Shown: piece after piece, positions 43,767 through 52,922 of the stretch
How the letters are laid out: every line of letters begins with the position of its first letter
How positions within the stretch are numbered: the stretch's first letter is position 1
Source of the DNA: Streptomyces griseoviridis
GTDB lineage: Bacteria > Actinomycetota > Actinomycetes > Streptomycetales > Streptomycetaceae
Assembly: GCA_014649155.1 (NCBI GenBank)
Contig: BMSM01000005.1
Coordinates: 1 to 64,000, forward strand
Direction of reading: 5' to 3'
DNA: 64,000 nt
Made by a program: the position numbers and the translations under genes
The notes under the pieces: generated by a model
Databases searched by the model: none
What the model was told of the DNA's origin: nothing
What the model saw: only the letters and a program-made list of their open reading frames with translations

Positions 43767-44381
43767 ATGACGTCGCAGGCCGCGGACGGACCGGAGACGG
43801 CCGGCACCTCGCGACGCTCCAAGCTCACGCCCGAGCGCGAGCAGGAGTTCCTCGACGCCGTCCTGGACCGCGTCCGGGAGTGCGGCTACGAGGCCGTGAC
43901 CATGGAGGGCATCGCCGCCAGCACCCGGTGCAGCAAGTCCACGCTCTACCGGCAGTGGAAGACCAAGCCGCAGTTCGTCGCGGCGGCCCTGCGGTCCCGC
44001 CGGCAGGTGCGCCTCGCGGGCATCGACACCGGTTCGCTCGCCGAGGATCTGCGGCTGGCCGCCCGCGCGGCGGGCGACTGGTCGGGCAAGGACTCCCGGC
44101 TGCTCCAGGCGCTCGGCCACGCCGTGGTGGAGGACCCGGAGCTGAAGCGGGCGCTGCGCGAGGCGCTGGTCGACCCGGAGATCGCCGCGCTCCGTGAGAT
44201 CCTGCGCCGCGGGGTCGAGCGGGGCGAGGTGCCGGCCGGGCACCCGGCGCTGGAGTTCGTACCGGTGCAGATGTTCGGCGTGCAGCGCATCCGCCCGGTG
44301 ATGGAAGGGGAGTACGCCGACGGGGATTACCTGGTCCGCTTCGTGGAGGCCGTGGTGCTCCCCGCGCTGGGCCTGACCTGA
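43767..44381 (+). CDS. TetR-family transcriptional regulator
   Basis: The 204-residue protein has an N-terminal helix-turn-helix (VTMEGIAASTRCSKSTLYRQW) after RSKLTPEREQEFLDAVLDRV, and a helical C-terminal ligand domain of the TetR_C type (LREILRRGVERGEVPAGHPAL). ATG 43767 is 8 nt after GAGGAG and is preferred to a GTG 60 bp upstream. It is divergent from PAP2/DMT and probably binds the 16-bp repeats at 43555-43682, repressing both directions. The ligand is unknown; DMT neighbours often export it. Confidence 0.92.
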   Translation: MTSQAADGPETAGTSRRSKLTPEREQEFLDAVLDRVRECGYEAVTMEGIAASTRCSKSTLYRQWKTKPQFVAAALRSRRQVRLAGIDTGSLAEDLRLAARAAGDWSGKDSRLLQALGHAVVEDPELKRALREALVDPEIAALREILRRGVERGEVPAGHPALEFVPVQMFGVQRIRPVMEGEYADGDYLVRFVEAVVLPALGLT

Positions 44382-44462
44382 GACCCAGGTCACCGTCCGT
44401 GGGATGACTGGACGGTGGCCTGCTCGCGCCGCACCGTGGGGACGGGGGCGGCGCGCACCCCC

Positions 44463-44509
44463 CGGCCGGGTGGGGCGCCCTTTGAGCGGAAGGGCGTTCC
44501 ACCCGGCCG
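44463..44509. terminator. Long bidirectional terminator hairpin
   Basis: Arms 44463-44482 and 44490-44509 pair over 20 bp, including two G-T wobbles (left arm CGGCCGGGTGGGGCGCCCTT), around a 7-nt loop. Located between the convergent tetR and DUF2510 genes. Confidence 0.8.
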
Positions 44510-44530
44510 ACAGGGGGTCCGGCGGACCGG

Positions 44531-45826
44531 TCAGACGTCCTGGCCGTTGCCGGAGCCGCCCGAGGACACCTTGATGCCCTTGACGATCTCGTCGATGACG
44601 CTCTGCCGCTCGCCGACGTCGACGCCGAAGCGGACGACGACGATCTGCTGCGGGTTGGCCGGCGAGGGGAAGGCCAGCGACTGGACGTAGCCGTCCGAGC
44701 CCTTGCTCGTCACGGCCTTCCAGCGGACCTGGTACCCCTTCTGCCCGGCCACGGTGACCGCCTTGGCGGACAGCACCTCGTGCGAGGTGATCGAGCCGTA
44801 GCTCTTCCCGCCGTAGGACTCCCGCGCGTTCGCCGAGATGTCCGCCTCGGCGACCTCCTCGGGGGTGGAGCCCTCGGTGCCCAGCACCATCGCGGGGGCC
44901 GAGTAGGCGCCGCCCTTGGTGCAGGTGGCGGAGGTGTCGCCGGGGCACTCGTAGGACTCGTCCGAGGAGACCTGGGCGCCGACCGTCAGCTCCTGGCCGT
45001 ACCAGCCGTCCGGGACGGGCAGGCTGATCCCGCTCACCGCGTCCGGCACCGAGCCGCTCTCGATCCGGGGCGCCTCGGAACCCTCCGGGGCGGGGGACCC
45101 GCCGCCGTTCCCGCCGTCGCCGCCGCCGGGGCCGCCGAACGGGTTGTCCGGCATGCCCTCGCCGCCCTGGCCGCCCGGCGTCTGCCGGGCGGTGGCGCGG
45201 TCGTCGTCCGTGCCGCCGTCACCGGCCAGCGCGTACACGCCGACGCCGATGCTCGCCAGCACGGCCGCCGCGACGGCCACGGCGATCCCCGTCCGCAGCC
45301 CGCGCCGGCGCGGCGGGGGCGGCTGCGCCGGATACCCCGGGTGCAGGGGGTAGGCGGGGTGGGCCGGCCCGCCCGGGACGGCACCGGCCGGCGGCTGGCC
45401 GGGGAAGGGCGGCTGCCCGGGGAAGGGCCCGGGAGCGCCGTACGGCGGGTAGGGGCCGGTGGTGCCGTGGACGGGGGGCGCGGGCGCCGGGCTCGCGGAC
45501 ACCGCGTCCGGGGCTGCCGCGTCCGGGGCTGCCGGGTCCCCGGCCGCCGCGTCACCCGATGCCGGCGCGGCGGGCGGCGGGCCGGCGGGTGCCGGCGCGG
45601 ACTGTGCGGGTGCCGGCACCCCGTGCGCGCCGGGGCCGCCGTCCGCACCGGCCGGAGCCGTCGTTCCGGCCGGGTCCGCGGTGCCCGTCGGCGCCTGTTC
45701 CGGGGGACCCCCCGCGGGGCGGATCCGGTCCGTCCACGCCTTGCCGTCCCACCAGCGTTCCGTGGCGGGACCGTCACTGTTCTGCCCGGGGTCCGGATAC
45801 CACCCGGGAGGAGTCTCCTGCGTCAT
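44531..45826 (-). CDS. DUF2510 membrane-anchored protein
   Basis: The 431-residue protein has an N-terminal DUF2510 motif (PPGWYPDPGQNSDGPATERW, then WDGKAWTDRIRP), which is a short cytosolic domain common in actinobacterial membrane proteins. It is followed by a long Pro/Ala/Gly-rich linker, one membrane helix (GIAVAVAAAVLASIGVGVYAL, about residue 180-200) and an extracellular domain of about 170 residues with two cysteines (SYECPGDTSATCTKG), probably disulfide-linked. ATG 45826. Role unknown; the exported part looks like a small lipocalin-like or LpqN-like beta domain, but I cannot assign it. Confidence 0.82.
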   Translation of the reverse strand: MTQETPPGWYPDPGQNSDGPATERWWDGKAWTDRIRPAGGPPEQAPTGTADPAGTTAPAGADGGPGAHGVPAPAQSAPAPAGPPPAAPASGDAAAGDPAAPDAAAPDAVSASPAPAPPVHGTTGPYPPYGAPGPFPGQPPFPGQPPAGAVPGGPAHPAYPLHPGYPAQPPPPRRRGLRTGIAVAVAAAVLASIGVGVYALAGDGGTDDDRATARQTPGGQGGEGMPDNPFGGPGGGDGGNGGGSPAPEGSEAPRIESGSVPDAVSGISLPVPDGWYGQELTVGAQVSSDESYECPGDTSATCTKGGAYSAPAMVLGTEGSTPEEVAEADISANARESYGGKSYGSITSHEVLSAKAVTVAGQKGYQVRWKAVTSKGSDGYVQSLAFPSPANPQQIVVVRFGVDVGERQSVIDEIVKGIKVSSGGSGNGQDV

Positions 45827-46065
45827 GTCCCCACCGTATGAGGCGTCGGTGAAAGTCGTATGAGAGGGATGGGTAGCTTCCCGGACAGCTTCCTCCCACC
45901 ACCCGAAATCGCCTCCCCACCCTGCGGATCGGCCTGCGGAAGCCCCGCTTCTTACACGATGTCACCCGGTGAGGCAAGGGGTCCGGCGACCGCATGCAGC
46001 GAGAGCGTCCGGGCGGTTACGCTCAAGGCCGGTACGTCGTTCGGGCGACTCGGGGAGGCAGCGGG

Positions 46066-48783
46066 ATGACGGAGGGAGGGCCCACGGCCGCCCTGTGGGA
46101 GCGCGACGAGGAGGTCGCCGTGGTCGCGCGGGCCGTCGACGCCCTGTGCGCCGGCCGGCGCTCCCGCGGCGCCCTGCTGGTCTTCCGCGGCGAGGCGGGC
46201 CTCGGCAAGACCGCCCTGCTGGCCGCCGCCCGCCGTCTCGCCGAGGCCCGCGGCTGCGCCGTCTGGTCCGCGCGCGGCGGCGAGACCCTCCGCTCCGTCC
46301 CCTACAACGTCGTACGGCAGTTGCTCCAGCCCGCGCTCGTGTCGATGCACCCCGAGGAGGCCCGCGCCCGCCTCGGCGACGGGTACGACGTCGTCGGCCC
46401 CGCCCTCGGCATAGCCGGCCCGGGCGAGCGGCAGGCCGACCCGCAGGGCGTGTGCGACGGACTGGTCGAGGCCGTACGGCGGCTGGCGGACGGGGAGCCG
46501 CCGCTGGTCCTGCTGGTCGACGACCTCCAGTGGGCCGACCAGGAGACCCTGCGCTGGCTCACCGCGCTCGCCGAAGCCCTCGCGGACCTGCCCGCCCTGG
46601 TGGTGACCGCCTACCGGCCCGGCGACGCCGGCGGCGAGACCGCCCGCCGCCTCGACGGCGTCGCCGCCCTCGCGCACGCCCCCGTGACCACCCTGAGCAC
46701 CCTCACCCCGGACGCCGCCGCCGGCCTCACCCGCGCCGCCCTGGGCGAGAGCGCCGACGCCGCGTTCTGCCACGAGGTGTGGACCGTCACCGGCGGCAAC
46801 CCGTACGACACCGTCGAACTGCTCGCCCGGGTCCGCGACAGCGCCCTCGACCCCGTCGAGGCCAACGCGCCCGAACTGCGCGCCCTGAAGGAGGCCGGCC
46901 GCGGCGTCGGCCTCATCGCCCGCCTGGAGGAACTCGGCGTCGACGCCCACCGGTTCGCCTGGGCCGCCGCCGTGCTGGGCACCGGCGTCACCGTCTCCCT
47001 GGCCGCCGCGCTCATCACCGTCGGCCACGCCGAGGCGGTCCGCCTGGCCCAAGTCCTGCGCGAGGCGCGCTTCCTGACCTTCGCCGACCCCGTGGGCCCC
47101 GACAGCGAGCTGGAGTTCGTCCACCCGCTGATCGCCACCGCCGTCTACGAGTCCATCCCGGACGCGATGCGCCGGGCCATGCACGGTATCGCCGCCGCCC
47201 TCGTCACCGGTCTCGGCCTCGGCGCGGCGGCCGCCTCCCGGCACCTCCTCCAGGTCCACCCGGACGACGACGAGGAACTCGTCGCCCAGCTCCGCGAGGC
47301 CGCCCGCGAACACCTCGCCGTCGGCGCGCCCGACGCCGCCCGCCAGTGCCTGGAGCGCGCCCTCGCCGAGCCGCCCGCGCCCGACACCCATGCCCGGGTC
47401 CTGTACGAACTGGGCTGCGCGACCCTGCTCACCTCGCCCGCCACCACCATCGGCCACCTCCGCGAAGCCCTCGGCACACCCGGCCTGCACGGCGACGAAC
47501 GGGTCGACGCCGTCGTCCGCCTCTCCCAGGCCCTGCTCCACAACGACCAGCTGGAGGAGGCCGTCCGCACCGTCGAGGAGGAGGCCGCCCGGCACCCGGA
47601 GGGCCCCGCCCGGCTGCGCCTCCAGGCCGTCCAGTACATGTGGGAGGGCATCCACGCCGGCGAGTCCGCGGCCCCGGACCGCTCCGAGCGCCTCGCCGCC
47701 CTCGCCCGCACCTGCACCGGCCGGGACAACTCCGAACGGGCGCTGCTCATCCTGCGCGGCTTCGACGCCATGACCCGCGGCGAGAGCGCCGACGAGGTCG
47801 CCGCGGTGTGCGACCGCGCCCTCGTCGACGGCGCTCTCGCGCCCGGCCTCGGCTGGACCGACACCGAGTGGGGCCTGGAACTGCTGATGATGCTGGCCAG
47901 CGCCTACGCGTACGCCGACCGGCTGGACCGGGCCGAAGCCCTGTTCACCGACGCCCTGCGCGCCTACGAGAAGGCCGGCTGGAGCGGCGGCCACCTGGCC
48001 CTCGCCCACGCCTACGTCGGTCTCGGCCTGCGCAGGCGGGGCCGGCTGATCCAGGCCGAGGCGGCGCTGCGCGAGTCGCTGCGGCTGGCCGAGCGGGTCG
48101 GCCGGGGCCTGCCGCTGTACTGGTCCGCCACCTGCAACCTGGTCGACACCCTCCTCGCCCGCGGCCATGCCGGGGAGGCGTGGGCCGTCGCCGAGCAGTA
48201 CGGCTTCGCGCCGCCGTACCCGTCCACGATCGTGCTGCCCGACCCGTGCTCGGTGCGCGGCCGGCTGCTGCTGGCGGTGGGCCGCGTCGAGGACGGCGTC
48301 AACGAACTGGAGGCCGCGGGGAAGGCCGCCGCGGCCCGCGGCCACCACAATCCGGTGCTGGTGCCCTGGGCGGCCGACCTCGCCCGCGCGCTGGCCGCCG
48401 AGGACCCGGGGCGGGCCGCCCTGCTGGCCGCGGACGCCCGGGGGCAGGCCGAGCGGGTCGGCACCGACACCGCGATCGGGGAGGCCCTGCGGTGCGCCGC
48501 CGCTCTGGAGAGCGGCCGGCGCGCGGTCCAGCTCGCCGCCGAGGCCGCGGCCCGGCTGGAACGCTCGCCCTGCCGGTACGAACACGCCGCCGCCCGCGTC
48601 GAGTACGGCATCGCCGCGCGCTCCGCGACCGAACTGGAGCGCGGTCTGGCCCTGGCCCGCTCCTGCGGCGCGGACGGCCTCGCGGCCCGCGCCCGGGAGG
48701 CCCTGCACACCGTGGGCCGACCCGGCCGGCTCCCGGCGAACGCCCCCGGCGCCACCGCGAGACCCGTCGATCAGACCGCCTGA
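46066..48783 (+). CDS. LAL-type AAA ATPase/TPR regulator lacking a LuxR DNA-binding domain
   Basis: The 905-residue protein starts with an AAA/STAND ATPase: Walker A GEAGLGKT (42-49), Walker B LVLLVDDLQWAD (147-158), and the sensor-like TGGNPYDTVELL. TPR-like helices follow (from about 400, e.g. AEALFTDALRAYEKAGWSGG). The N-terminal two thirds match large ATP-binding LuxR regulators. Those end in a 60-residue LuxR helix-turn-helix, whereas this ends after LARSCGADGLAARAREALHT with a short tail. No HTH is seen in any frame downstream. ATG 46066 follows GGGGAGG. It may act through a partner protein. Confidence 0.85.
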   Translation: MTEGGPTAALWERDEEVAVVARAVDALCAGRRSRGALLVFRGEAGLGKTALLAAARRLAEARGCAVWSARGGETLRSVPYNVVRQLLQPALVSMHPEEARARLGDGYDVVGPALGIAGPGERQADPQGVCDGLVEAVRRLADGEPPLVLLVDDLQWADQETLRWLTALAEALADLPALVVTAYRPGDAGGETARRLDGVAALAHAPVTTLSTLTPDAAAGLTRAALGESADAAFCHEVWTVTGGNPYDTVELLARVRDSALDPVEANAPELRALKEAGRGVGLIARLEELGVDAHRFAWAAAVLGTGVTVSLAAALITVGHAEAVRLAQVLREARFLTFADPVGPDSELEFVHPLIATAVYESIPDAMRRAMHGIAAALVTGLGLGAAAASRHLLQVHPDDDEELVAQLREAAREHLAVGAPDAARQCLERALAEPPAPDTHARVLYELGCATLLTSPATTIGHLREALGTPGLHGDERVDAVVRLSQALLHNDQLEEAVRTVEEEAARHPEGPARLRLQAVQYMWEGIHAGESAAPDRSERLAALARTCTGRDNSERALLILRGFDAMTRGESADEVAAVCDRALVDGALAPGLGWTDTEWGLELLMMLASAYAYADRLDRAEALFTDALRAYEKAGWSGGHLALAHAYVGLGLRRRGRLIQAEAALRESLRLAERVGRGLPLYWSATCNLVDTLLARGHAGEAWAVAEQYGFAPPYPSTIVLPDPCSVRGRLLLAVGRVEDGVNELEAAGKAAAARGHHNPVLVPWAADLARALAAEDPGRAALLAADARGQAERVGTDTAIGEALRCAAALESGRRAVQLAAEAAARLERSPCRYEHAAARVEYGIAARSATELERGLALARSCGADGLAARAREALHTVGRPGRLPANAPGATARPVDQTA

Positions 48784-48853
48784 CGGCCGGGGCCGTACGC
48801 GCCGTCGGGGGTCGTACGCGCCGCTCGGACCGTAGGCGTGAGGACGGTACCCC

Positions 48854-49987
48854 TCAGGCGGTAGCGCCCGGCTGGGAACCCTCCTCCTCCGCCAGCACCC
48901 GCTGGGCGGTCGCGAACGCCGAGTTGGCCGCGGGCACCCCGCAGTACACCGCCGTCTGGAGCAGGACCGCGCCGATCTCGTCCGGGGTGAGCCCGTTGCG
49001 CCGGGCCGCCCGGACGTGCATGGCCAGTTCCTCGTAGTGGCCGTGGGCGACCAGCGCGGTCATGGTGACCATGCTGCGCTCGCGACGCGACAGCGTCCCG
49101 TCGGTCCAGATCTCGCCCCAGGCGTACCGGGAGATGAAGTCCTGGAACCGCGCCGTGAACGGCGTCTGCCGGGACTGCGCCCGGTCCACATGGGCGTCCC
49201 CGAGCACCTCGCGCCGTACCGCCATGCCCCGCCGCGCGCCCCCGCCGAGGTGGTCGCGGAGCGCGGCCAGCACGGCCTCGGGGCGCTCGGCGGGCGCCAG
49301 GTGCGAGGCGCCGGGCAGCTCCACCAGCGTCGACCCCGCCACCGCGTCCGCGATCTCCCGAAGATGGGCCGGCGGCGTGGCCGGGTCGTCGCGCCCGGCG
49401 ATCAGCAGCGTGGGCACGGAGACGTCCGCCAACCGGTCCCGCAGGTCGAACGCGGCCAGCGCGTCGCAGCAGGCCGCGTACGCCGCCGGATCGGCCTCCC
49501 GGTGGTCCCGTATCAGTCCGGGCACGGTGAACCCGGCCGTGAACCACCGGGCGTCCGCGCTCTCCGCCAGCTTCGCCAGCCCTTCCCGGCGGACCGTCTC
49601 CGCCCGCTCCCGCCAGGGCCGCTCCCCGTTGAAGTGGGCCGACGAGCAGATCGCGGCCAGCGAGGTCAGCCGCTCGGGGTGGTGCACGGCCAGGTGCAGT
49701 CCGACCGCGCCGCCCAGCGAGACACCGGCGTAGGCGAACCGTTCCACGCCGAGCGCGTCGGCGAGGTCCAGCACCAGGGCGGCCAGGTCCCCGACCGTGG
49801 CCCCGGCCGAGATCAGCTCCGCCGCCGAGCCGCCGTGCCCCGGCAGGTTCCAGCGGATCACCCGGTGCGCGACGGACAGCTCGGGCGCCACCTCGTCCCA
49901 CAGGGCGTACGAGGTGCCGAGCGAGGGCCCGAGCAGCAGCGGGGGAGCGGTGGCGGGGCCTTCGGTGCGGTGATCGAGCAGGGTCAA
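48854..49987 (-). CDS. pcaL: Fused 3-oxoadipate enol-lactonase / 4-carboxymuconolactone decarboxylase (PcaL)
   Basis: Two consecutive steps of the beta-ketoadipate pathway in one 377-residue protein. Residues 1-250 are an alpha/beta hydrolase (nucleophile S90 in AGVSLGGA; His in ASHLAPAERPE), the enol-lactonase. From about 260 comes the decarboxylase (RRERSMVTMTALVAHGHYEE, LAMHVRAARRNGLTPDEIGA). This fusion is usual in Streptomyces. TTG at 49987 overlaps the pcaB stop (TTGA) with GGAG 5 nt before it, so a TTG start is accepted. Last gene of the operon. Confidence 0.94.
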   Translation of the reverse strand: MTLLDHRTEGPATAPPLLLGPSLGTSYALWDEVAPELSVAHRVIRWNLPGHGGSAAELISAGATVGDLAALVLDLADALGVERFAYAGVSLGGAVGLHLAVHHPERLTSLAAICSSAHFNGERPWRERAETVRREGLAKLAESADARWFTAGFTVPGLIRDHREADPAAYAACCDALAAFDLRDRLADVSVPTLLIAGRDDPATPPAHLREIADAVAGSTLVELPGASHLAPAERPEAVLAALRDHLGGGARRGMAVRREVLGDAHVDRAQSRQTPFTARFQDFISRYAWGEIWTDGTLSRRERSMVTMTALVAHGHYEELAMHVRAARRNGLTPDEIGAVLLQTAVYCGVPAANSAFATAQRVLAEEEGSQPGATA

Positions 49988-51333
49988 CGTCGCTCCAGTG
50001 CGCGGTCGGTGAGGGCAGCGGCGCTGCCGGTGTAGTGGGTGGGATCGGCCGGCGCGGCGAGGTCGAGGCCCTTCAGCTCCTCCTCCTCGGCGAGCAGTTC
50101 GCCCAGAGACCGGCCTTCCGCGTAGGTCCGCCGGGCCAGTTCGGTGAGCAGCTCCTTCGCCCGGGACCGGCCGAGCACCGGCGCCAGCTCGGCGGAGAGC
50201 CGCTCGGAGACGATCAGCCCGTGGGTCAGGTCCAGATGGGCGCGCATCGCTTCCGGGCGCACCCGCAGCCCCTCGGCGAGGTCGGCGGCGTCCCGGGCGG
50301 CACCGCCGGTCAGCCGGAGCAGGTCGCGCAGCGGCTCCCACTCGGCGTGCCAGGCCCCGGCGGGCCGCTCGTCCTCGGCGGCGAGGGAGCCGTACAGCAC
50401 GGCCGCGAGCTGCGGGGCGCGCCGGGCCGCCGCCGCGATCAGCGTGGCCCGCACCGGGTTGGCCTTGTGCGGCATCGCGGAGGACCCGCCGCCGCTGCCC
50501 TCGGCGACCTCGCCGGTCTCGGTACGGCCGAGGACCAGCACGTCCGCGGCGAGCTTGCCCAGCGCGCCGGCCGTCGTCGCCAGGCACCCGGCGAGATCGG
50601 CGACGGGCGTGCGCAGCGTGTGCCAGGGCAGCGCCGGCGCGGCGAGGCCCAGTTCCCGGGCGTACGCCGCGGGCAGCGCGAGGGGCTCCTCGGCGCCGTA
50701 CGCGGCGAAGGCCGCCAGGGTGCCGGCCGCGCCGCCGAGCTGGGCCGGCAGCCGGTCGCGTACGGCGCCGACGCGGTCGCGCGCGTCCAGCACCAGCGAC
50801 CGCCACCCGGCCGCCTTCAGCCCGAACGTCGTCGGCACCGCGTGCTGGGTGAGCGTGCGCCCCGGCAGCACGGTGTCGCGGTGCTCGGCGGCCAGCCGGG
50901 CCAGCGCGCGTTCGGTGCGGGCCAGGTCGTCGAGGATCAGGTCCAGGGTGCGGGCGGCCACCAGCATCGCCGCCGTGTCCAGGATGTCCTGGCTGGTCGC
51001 TCCCCGGTGGACGTACGGCCCGTACGCGTCGCCGACCGCCTTCGTCAGGTCGGCGACCAGCGGGATGACGGGGTTGCCGCCGGCGCGCGCCCGCTCCGCG
51101 ATCGACGCCGCGTCGAAACGCGCCGGATCGGCGGCGTCCGTCACGGCCGCCGCCGCCGCGTCCGGGGCGAGGCCCAGCGCGGCCTGGACCCGGGTCAGCG
51201 CCGCCTCCGCGTCGAGCATGGCCCGCAGATACGCGCGGTCGCCCGTCGCGGCGGCGGCCGGTGAGCCCATCCGGCCGGGGGCGAGCAGGCCGGTGTCGGT
51301 GCCGGGGTCGGGGTCGGGGTCGGGAGATGTCAC
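49984..51333 (-). CDS. pcaB: 3-carboxy-cis,cis-muconate cycloisomerase
   Basis: Lactonises 3-carboxymuconate to 4-carboxymuconolactone. The 449-residue protein belongs to the fumarase/argininosuccinase fold, with the superfamily signature GGGSSAMPHKANPVRATLI, HRGATSQDILDTA and TLTQHAVPTTFG. The frame is open upstream, but GTG 51333 overlaps the pcaG stop (GTGA), which identifies the start; the first 20 residues are Asp/Pro-rich. Translationally coupled to pcaG and pcaL. Confidence 0.94.
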   Translation of the reverse strand: MTSPDPDPDPGTDTGLLAPGRMGSPAAAATGDRAYLRAMLDAEAALTRVQAALGLAPDAAAAAVTDAADPARFDAASIAERARAGGNPVIPLVADLTKAVGDAYGPYVHRGATSQDILDTAAMLVAARTLDLILDDLARTERALARLAAEHRDTVLPGRTLTQHAVPTTFGLKAAGWRSLVLDARDRVGAVRDRLPAQLGGAAGTLAAFAAYGAEEPLALPAAYARELGLAAPALPWHTLRTPVADLAGCLATTAGALGKLAADVLVLGRTETGEVAEGSGGGSSAMPHKANPVRATLIAAAARRAPQLAAVLYGSLAAEDERPAGAWHAEWEPLRDLLRLTGGAARDAADLAEGLRVRPEAMRAHLDLTHGLIVSERLSAELAPVLGRSRAKELLTELARRTYAEGRSLGELLAEEEELKGLDLAAPADPTHYTGSAAALTDRALERR

Positions 51334-51935
51334 TTGTACTCCAGGAAGACCGTCTCGCCCTCGCCCTGAAGGCGGATGTCGAAACGGTACGTGCCGTGGC
51401 CCTCGTCCTGCGCGACCAGCGTGTCCCGGCGGTCCCCGGGCACCCGGGCCAGCAGCGGGTCGGCGGCGAGCGCCGCGTCGTCGCCGGGCAGGTAGATCCG
51501 CGTGAAGAGGTGCACGAGCAACCCGCGCGCGAAGACGCACACGCTCAGGTAGGGGGCGTTGCGCCCGCGCGCCCCCGGCCGCAGCGTGCGCACGTACCAG
51601 TGGCCGTCGGCGTCGGTCTGGACGCGGCCCCAGCCGGTGAACTCCACCCCGTTGCGCCCGAGGTAGGTGCCGGTCGCGGGGTCCCGGCGCATCGAACCGT
51701 CGGCGGCCGGGACGCGGCCCTCGCTGTCCGGGCCCCACACCTCGATGAGCGCGTCGGGCAGCGGCCGGCCCTCACCGTCCAGGACGTGGCCGTGCACGGT
51801 GACGGTGTCCGGGTGGCCGAGCGGGGCGATGTCCTCACCGCCGCGGAAGGGCAGCGCGTACCCGTAGAACGGCCCGACCGTGTGCGACGGGGTGGGCAGC
51901 ACGTTCTCCGGCACGCTGGTGTCGGTCTTCGTCAT
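51330..51935 (-). CDS. pcaG: Protocatechuate 3,4-dioxygenase alpha subunit
   Basis: Structural partner of the iron-binding beta subunit in the intradiol ring cleavage of protocatechuate. The 201-residue protein carries PTPSHTVGPFYGYALPF at the N-terminus and the family beta-sandwich (DALIEVWGPDSEGR, GWGRVQTDADGHWYVRTLRP, APYLSVCVFARGLLVHLFTR), but not the four iron ligands, as expected for alpha. Starts 6 bp after pcaH and overlaps pcaB. Confidence 0.95.
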   Translation of the reverse strand: MTKTDTSVPENVLPTPSHTVGPFYGYALPFRGGEDIAPLGHPDTVTVHGHVLDGEGRPLPDALIEVWGPDSEGRVPAADGSMRRDPATGTYLGRNGVEFTGWGRVQTDADGHWYVRTLRPGARGRNAPYLSVCVFARGLLVHLFTRIYLPGDDAALAADPLLARVPGDRRDTLVAQDEGHGTYRFDIRLQGEGETVFLEYK

Positions 51936-51941
51936 GGCAGG

Positions 51942-52715
51942 TCAGCGTCCTTCTTCGATCCAGGTGGCGGACGGGCCGTCGAGCACGATGTCCCAGTGGT
52001 AGCCCAGCGAGAACTCGGGCACCGACAGGCTGTGGTCGTACGTCGCGATCAGCCGCTGCCGGGCGGCGTCGTCCGTCACCGACTGGAGGATCGGGTCGTA
52101 CGGGAACAGCGGGTCGTTCGGGAAGTACATCTGCGTCACCAGCCGCTGGGTGAACGCCGTGCCGAAGAGCGAGAAGTGGATGTGCGCGGGGCGCCAGGCG
52201 TTGACGTGGTTGCGCCACGGGTAGGGGCCGGGCTGGATGGTGGTGAAGCGGTAGAAGCCGTCGTCGTCGGTGATCGTGCGGCCGGTGCCGGTGAAGTTCG
52301 GGTCGAGCGGGGCGTCGTGCTGCTCGCGCTGGTGGGCGTAGCGGCCGGCCGAGTTGGCCTGCCAGATCTCCACGAGCTGCCCGCGCACCGGCCGCCCGTC
52401 GCGGTCCAGCAGGCGCCCGGAGACGGTGATCCGCTCGCCGACCGGCTCGCCCGGGTGCTGGATGGTGAGGTCGTTGTCGACCGCGGTCAGGTCGCGCTCG
52501 CCGAAGGCGGGGGAGGACAGCTCCACCAGCTCCGGGTCCTTGGTCACGTCGATGGCGATCGGCGGCTGTTTCGGATGCCGCAGCACCGAGGACCGGTAGG
52601 GGGCGTAGTCGCGGCGCGGGTGGTGCTCGACGGGCGCGCCGTCGGCGAGGCGCTGGTCGTACGCGGCACGCTCCGCGGCCATCTCCGCGTCTATGTCGGC
52701 TTGGGTGAGAGTCAT
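51942..52715 (-). CDS. pcaH: Protocatechuate 3,4-dioxygenase beta subunit
   Basis: Holds the non-haem Fe(III) that opens protocatechuate to 3-carboxy-cis,cis-muconate. The 257-residue protein shows the ligands Y126 (AGRYAHQ), Y165 (PGPYPWRN) and H178/H180 (RPAHIHFS). First gene of the pcaHGBL operon, divergent from the MarR regulator. The transferase and thiolase genes pcaI, pcaJ and pcaF, which in S. coelicolor lie between pcaH and pcaV, are not here. ATG at 52715. Confidence 0.95.
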   Translation of the reverse strand: MTLTQADIDAEMAAERAAYDQRLADGAPVEHHPRRDYAPYRSSVLRHPKQPPIAIDVTKDPELVELSSPAFGERDLTAVDNDLTIQHPGEPVGERITVSGRLLDRDGRPVRGQLVEIWQANSAGRYAHQREQHDAPLDPNFTGTGRTITDDDGFYRFTTIQPGPYPWRNHVNAWRPAHIHFSLFGTAFTQRLVTQMYFPNDPLFPYDPILQSVTDDAARQRLIATYDHSLSVPEFSLGYHWDIVLDGPSATWIEEGR

Positions 52716-52755
52716 GGGAAGACCGTCCCTGTCAGGCGCCCGATCCTCGAATTAG

Positions 52756-52899
52756 TCAGGGCACTGAGTATTTCGGCGAGGTTTCCCACACGCTGCCATC
52801 GGTCGAGGACGTCGTCAAGACTCAGTCAACAGCCCCGTTGTGTGAGGTATACCGGGTGCTGCCGAAAGGGCGGAGGGAGGGTATCGTTCAGTGCACCGA
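52756..52899. promoter_or_regulatory. Two PcaV-type operators in the pcaH/pcaV spacer
   Basis: TCAGGGCACTGA (52756-52767) and TCAGTGCACCGA (52888-52899) are near-palindromes of the same pattern, TCAG-NGCA-CNGA, one close to each divergent gene. A further GACTCAGTC (52819-52827) lies between them. The pattern and placement fit a MarR dimer repressing both pca transcription and its own gene until protocatechuate binds. Confidence 0.6.
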
Positions 52900-52922
52900 C
52901 GATCCGGATGACGGGAGCGCAC

